Positions 61,804 through 64,000 of a stretch of DNA of 64,000 nucleotides are shown in pieces; position 1 is the stretch's first letter; each line of letters starts with the position of its first letter. The notes beneath the pieces were generated by a model. That model had not been told where the DNA came from. It did no database searches and worked only from the letters and a program-made list of their open reading frames with translations. The DNA is from Anastatus disparis (taxonomy: Eukaryota; Arthropoda; Insecta; Hymenoptera; Eupelmidae): NCBI GenBank assembly GCA_017163975.1, contig JAFFSR010000220.1:15580001-15644000 (forward strand). The letters are read 5' to 3'. A program made the position numbers and the translations under genes.

Positions 61804-64000
61804 ATATCTGAACGAGCATCATCAGTTGCTTCCGTATAATACACTGCTCGTAATATTACCAAATACGGGCAAGAGCAGTGGCGAACCAGTACCAACTTCC
61901 GGAATCGTTTGTCACATCGCACACTCGGACTTTACTGATTATTTATCCCGCTCCTCCTTCTTTTATTTTTCCTCTTTGGCTCTCTTTTTTTTCATTTTCG
62001 TTATACATCATTTATCAGCGCTCAATCGTGCGTGCAATGCTTTGGTTTGTGTATGTATGCGTAGTTTATGGGATCCGAATATACATAAGATGAAATTAAA
62101 ATATCGATTTCAAAGAAAATTAGGTTTATCCTACCTGTTTACGTTTATCGAGCTAATGAAGGATGACCGATGAAATTTTGATAAGCGTTTAATTAGCATA
62201 AGCAAGCACAGAGGAGTTAATTAAATAAACTTGGCGATTGTTTAATGCTTGCTGGAGTTGTGTTTAAGTTTCTATATTTAGTTCATTTGAATAAATAAAT
62301 GAATTATTCATTGTTACTGTCTGCAAACTATTAAGATATGATTATTGTCTATCTATAGAATTACTTATTAGGACCTATAAATAGTGTCAGCTTTTTCATA
62401 CATCAAAATAATTCGCCGTGATTTATAAACCTGAATTTTTAATATATTTGTTTTTGAAATTATTTGAATAAAAGTGTTTATTCTAACGATTGCCCAAAAA
62501 TTAATGATAAAATTATGAATCGAATAGTTTAAAATAAATTTCAATAATGGAAAAATTTAATTGAATAAAAAATTTTTTTTATTAAAACATACTATGTATT
62601 AGAATTTAAGATTTTATAGTCAATTATTGCATTTATTTTCTCTCATTATTCGTTTGGATAAAGAATTATTTAAATACTTATTAAAAATGTATTTTTTTAA
62701 ATTCTTTGCTAACGTCTGTAAGTTGATATTTTATGTAGATTAATTAATGCTTCTCTAGCGTATTTGATTTTTAAATTTGTCAGTTCTTTTGTAGTATATT
62801 TTAATACATGTAATAAAAAATTTGAAAACTGAAACTTTCTAGACAAAATCCATCTACAACTCTATGACTCAAACTTTGCATCCCTTTATTCAAACCCACC
62901 TAAACATACTGTAGTCAAAAACACATCGCACAAGCAGCGTCAGCAAAAAAAAAAAAAAAAGAAACGAAAAATCACAGCAGCACATATGCGCGTTAACACA
63001 AAGTCAAAACTTTTAAACAGAAGTACCAGCAAGTCCATAAACGGCAATCGCAAGTATATTTTGCGCGCGACGAAAATAAAATCCCGTACGTATGTACATG
63101 CTTTTAAGACAACGCGCGTATATGAATGTGTTTATGTACTTTATTTCTTTTTTATCAGCATGCTTTTCTTTTCTCTTTTTACGTCCAATTTTAGCAGCAC
63201 TGAGGATTTTGCCTTTTAAGAAATGCGTGTCAAGGGAGCTTTTTTTTTTTAAATAAAATAAGAAAAGAAATAAAAAGGTTCATGTTTAACCAGCTGATAT
63301 ATGCCTCGCAGACATATTTTGTACGAGGAGAGTTTATATAGGGTATGGATTTAATACCTTTATTGACGATCTAGAATGACTGGAATGAAACGACAACCAA
63401 AGTGGAATGATTGACTTATCCGTTATTTTTAAAGTGACTTTATCGAGCACCTAAAATGCGAATTGCTCAGAAGAAAAAATTTCATTTTTGTTCTAAATTT
63501 GGTAGAATTTGTTAAATTATGGAGAATTTTTTTTATAAAAATGAAATACAAAAATAGTTTCTACTTTAAAATTCAATTTAAATGGGGTAGCGAATGCAAA
63601 AAAATTCTTAACATTTTTATTATATTTATTATCATCAAATGCCTTTGCAAAATTCATGATACTATCATACATTATGAATTTTTGATAAAATTCTTGGCAC
63701 GTACAAAAACATTATTTTCATGACATATTCAAAAGAATAATAATTTAATAAAAAATAATTTAAATAAATAATACAATTAAATCGTAATCCTCATCACAAC
63801 TTTTAAAATGGAAATTTCATTTTTAGCCATAATCAAATAAAAATAAAACCGAAGAATCACTCAATCAAGTTTAACAAATGAAATTAATGTTTTTGCGGGA
63901 CGTGGTTCATATCTCACATGTGTTGTCACTGAATACGCGCGTGTATAGAATATAACCGCATTAATATAGCAATGAAGAACGAAACGCATATACACTTTCA
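61804..64000. other. Non-coding DNA with islets
   Basis: Mixed composition covers 61804-62180, where overlapping plus-strand frames start only with TTG or GTG. Another islet lies at 62930-63250, with an ATG frame (62986-63219) that has a basic first half, a hydrophobic second half and no recognisable domain. The remainder is A/T-rich. Confidence 0.45.

Noticed and set aside
61826..62173. 115-residue plus-strand frame and a nested shorter one
   Set aside because: They start only with TTG and GTG and have no recognisable domain. The G+C-richer patch may be regulatory instead.
1..64000. CRISPR arrays, bacterial operons, rRNA, integrated viral genes
   Set aside because: No regularly spaced repeats, ribosomal sequences or viral-type frames are present. 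The composition and SINEs indicate eukaryotic nuclear DNA.

Overview
This window looks like non-coding DNA from an A+T-rich arthropod genome, most likely an insect. By eye it is about three quarters A+T. It has dense (TA)n and (GA)n microsatellites, an insect-style TATA plus TCAG initiator pair, and a dispersed tRNA-headed SINE family. A parasitoid-type hymenopteran would fit the composition and the SINE, but no marker gene settles the taxon. I see no recognisable protein family, rRNA gene, functional tRNA gene or CRISPR array on either strand. Most open frames here are what chance gives in A/T-rich DNA, and several of the longer ones begin with TTG or GTG rather than ATG.

Layout. Positions 1 to about 20,500 alternate A/T-rich stretches with short islets of higher G+C carrying promoter-like words: a GC-box islet near 320, islets between 4.7 and 7.9 kb, a clear TATA/initiator pair at 13,015-13,050, and an inverted TGACGTTATA pair near 15.6 kb. 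From 20.5 to 51.5 kb the region has collected mobile elements: seven copies of one SINE (six on the minus strand, one on the plus) and four short inverted-repeat (MITE-like) elements at 22.1, 24.0, 30.1 and 44.2 kb. A G-depleted pyrimidine tract lies at 39.5-40.1 kb and a degenerate 55-bp tandem repeat at 50.6 kb. From 51.5 kb to the end the window is again A/T-rich DNA with islets, including a possible exon with good splice signals near 57.6 kb and a possible short membrane-protein frame near 61.7 kb.

Candidate coding pieces are few and weak: an ATG frame running into a strong splice donor at 43.3 kb, a 61-residue hydrophobic frame at 61.7 kb (minus strand), a 133-residue frame at 6.1 kb, and a possible 64-bp internal exon at 57.6 kb. 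None is recognised. Together with the islets they suggest a long intron or an intergenic regulatory region rather than a gene-dense locus.

The most interesting signal is in the SINE family. Its tRNA-like 5' head is complementary to a stretch in the middle of the element, and the 3' domain forms a second hairpin just before the A-rich tail. In several copies both arms of a helix have changed together so that pairing survives. This suggests a selected RNA fold beyond the usual tRNA promoter.
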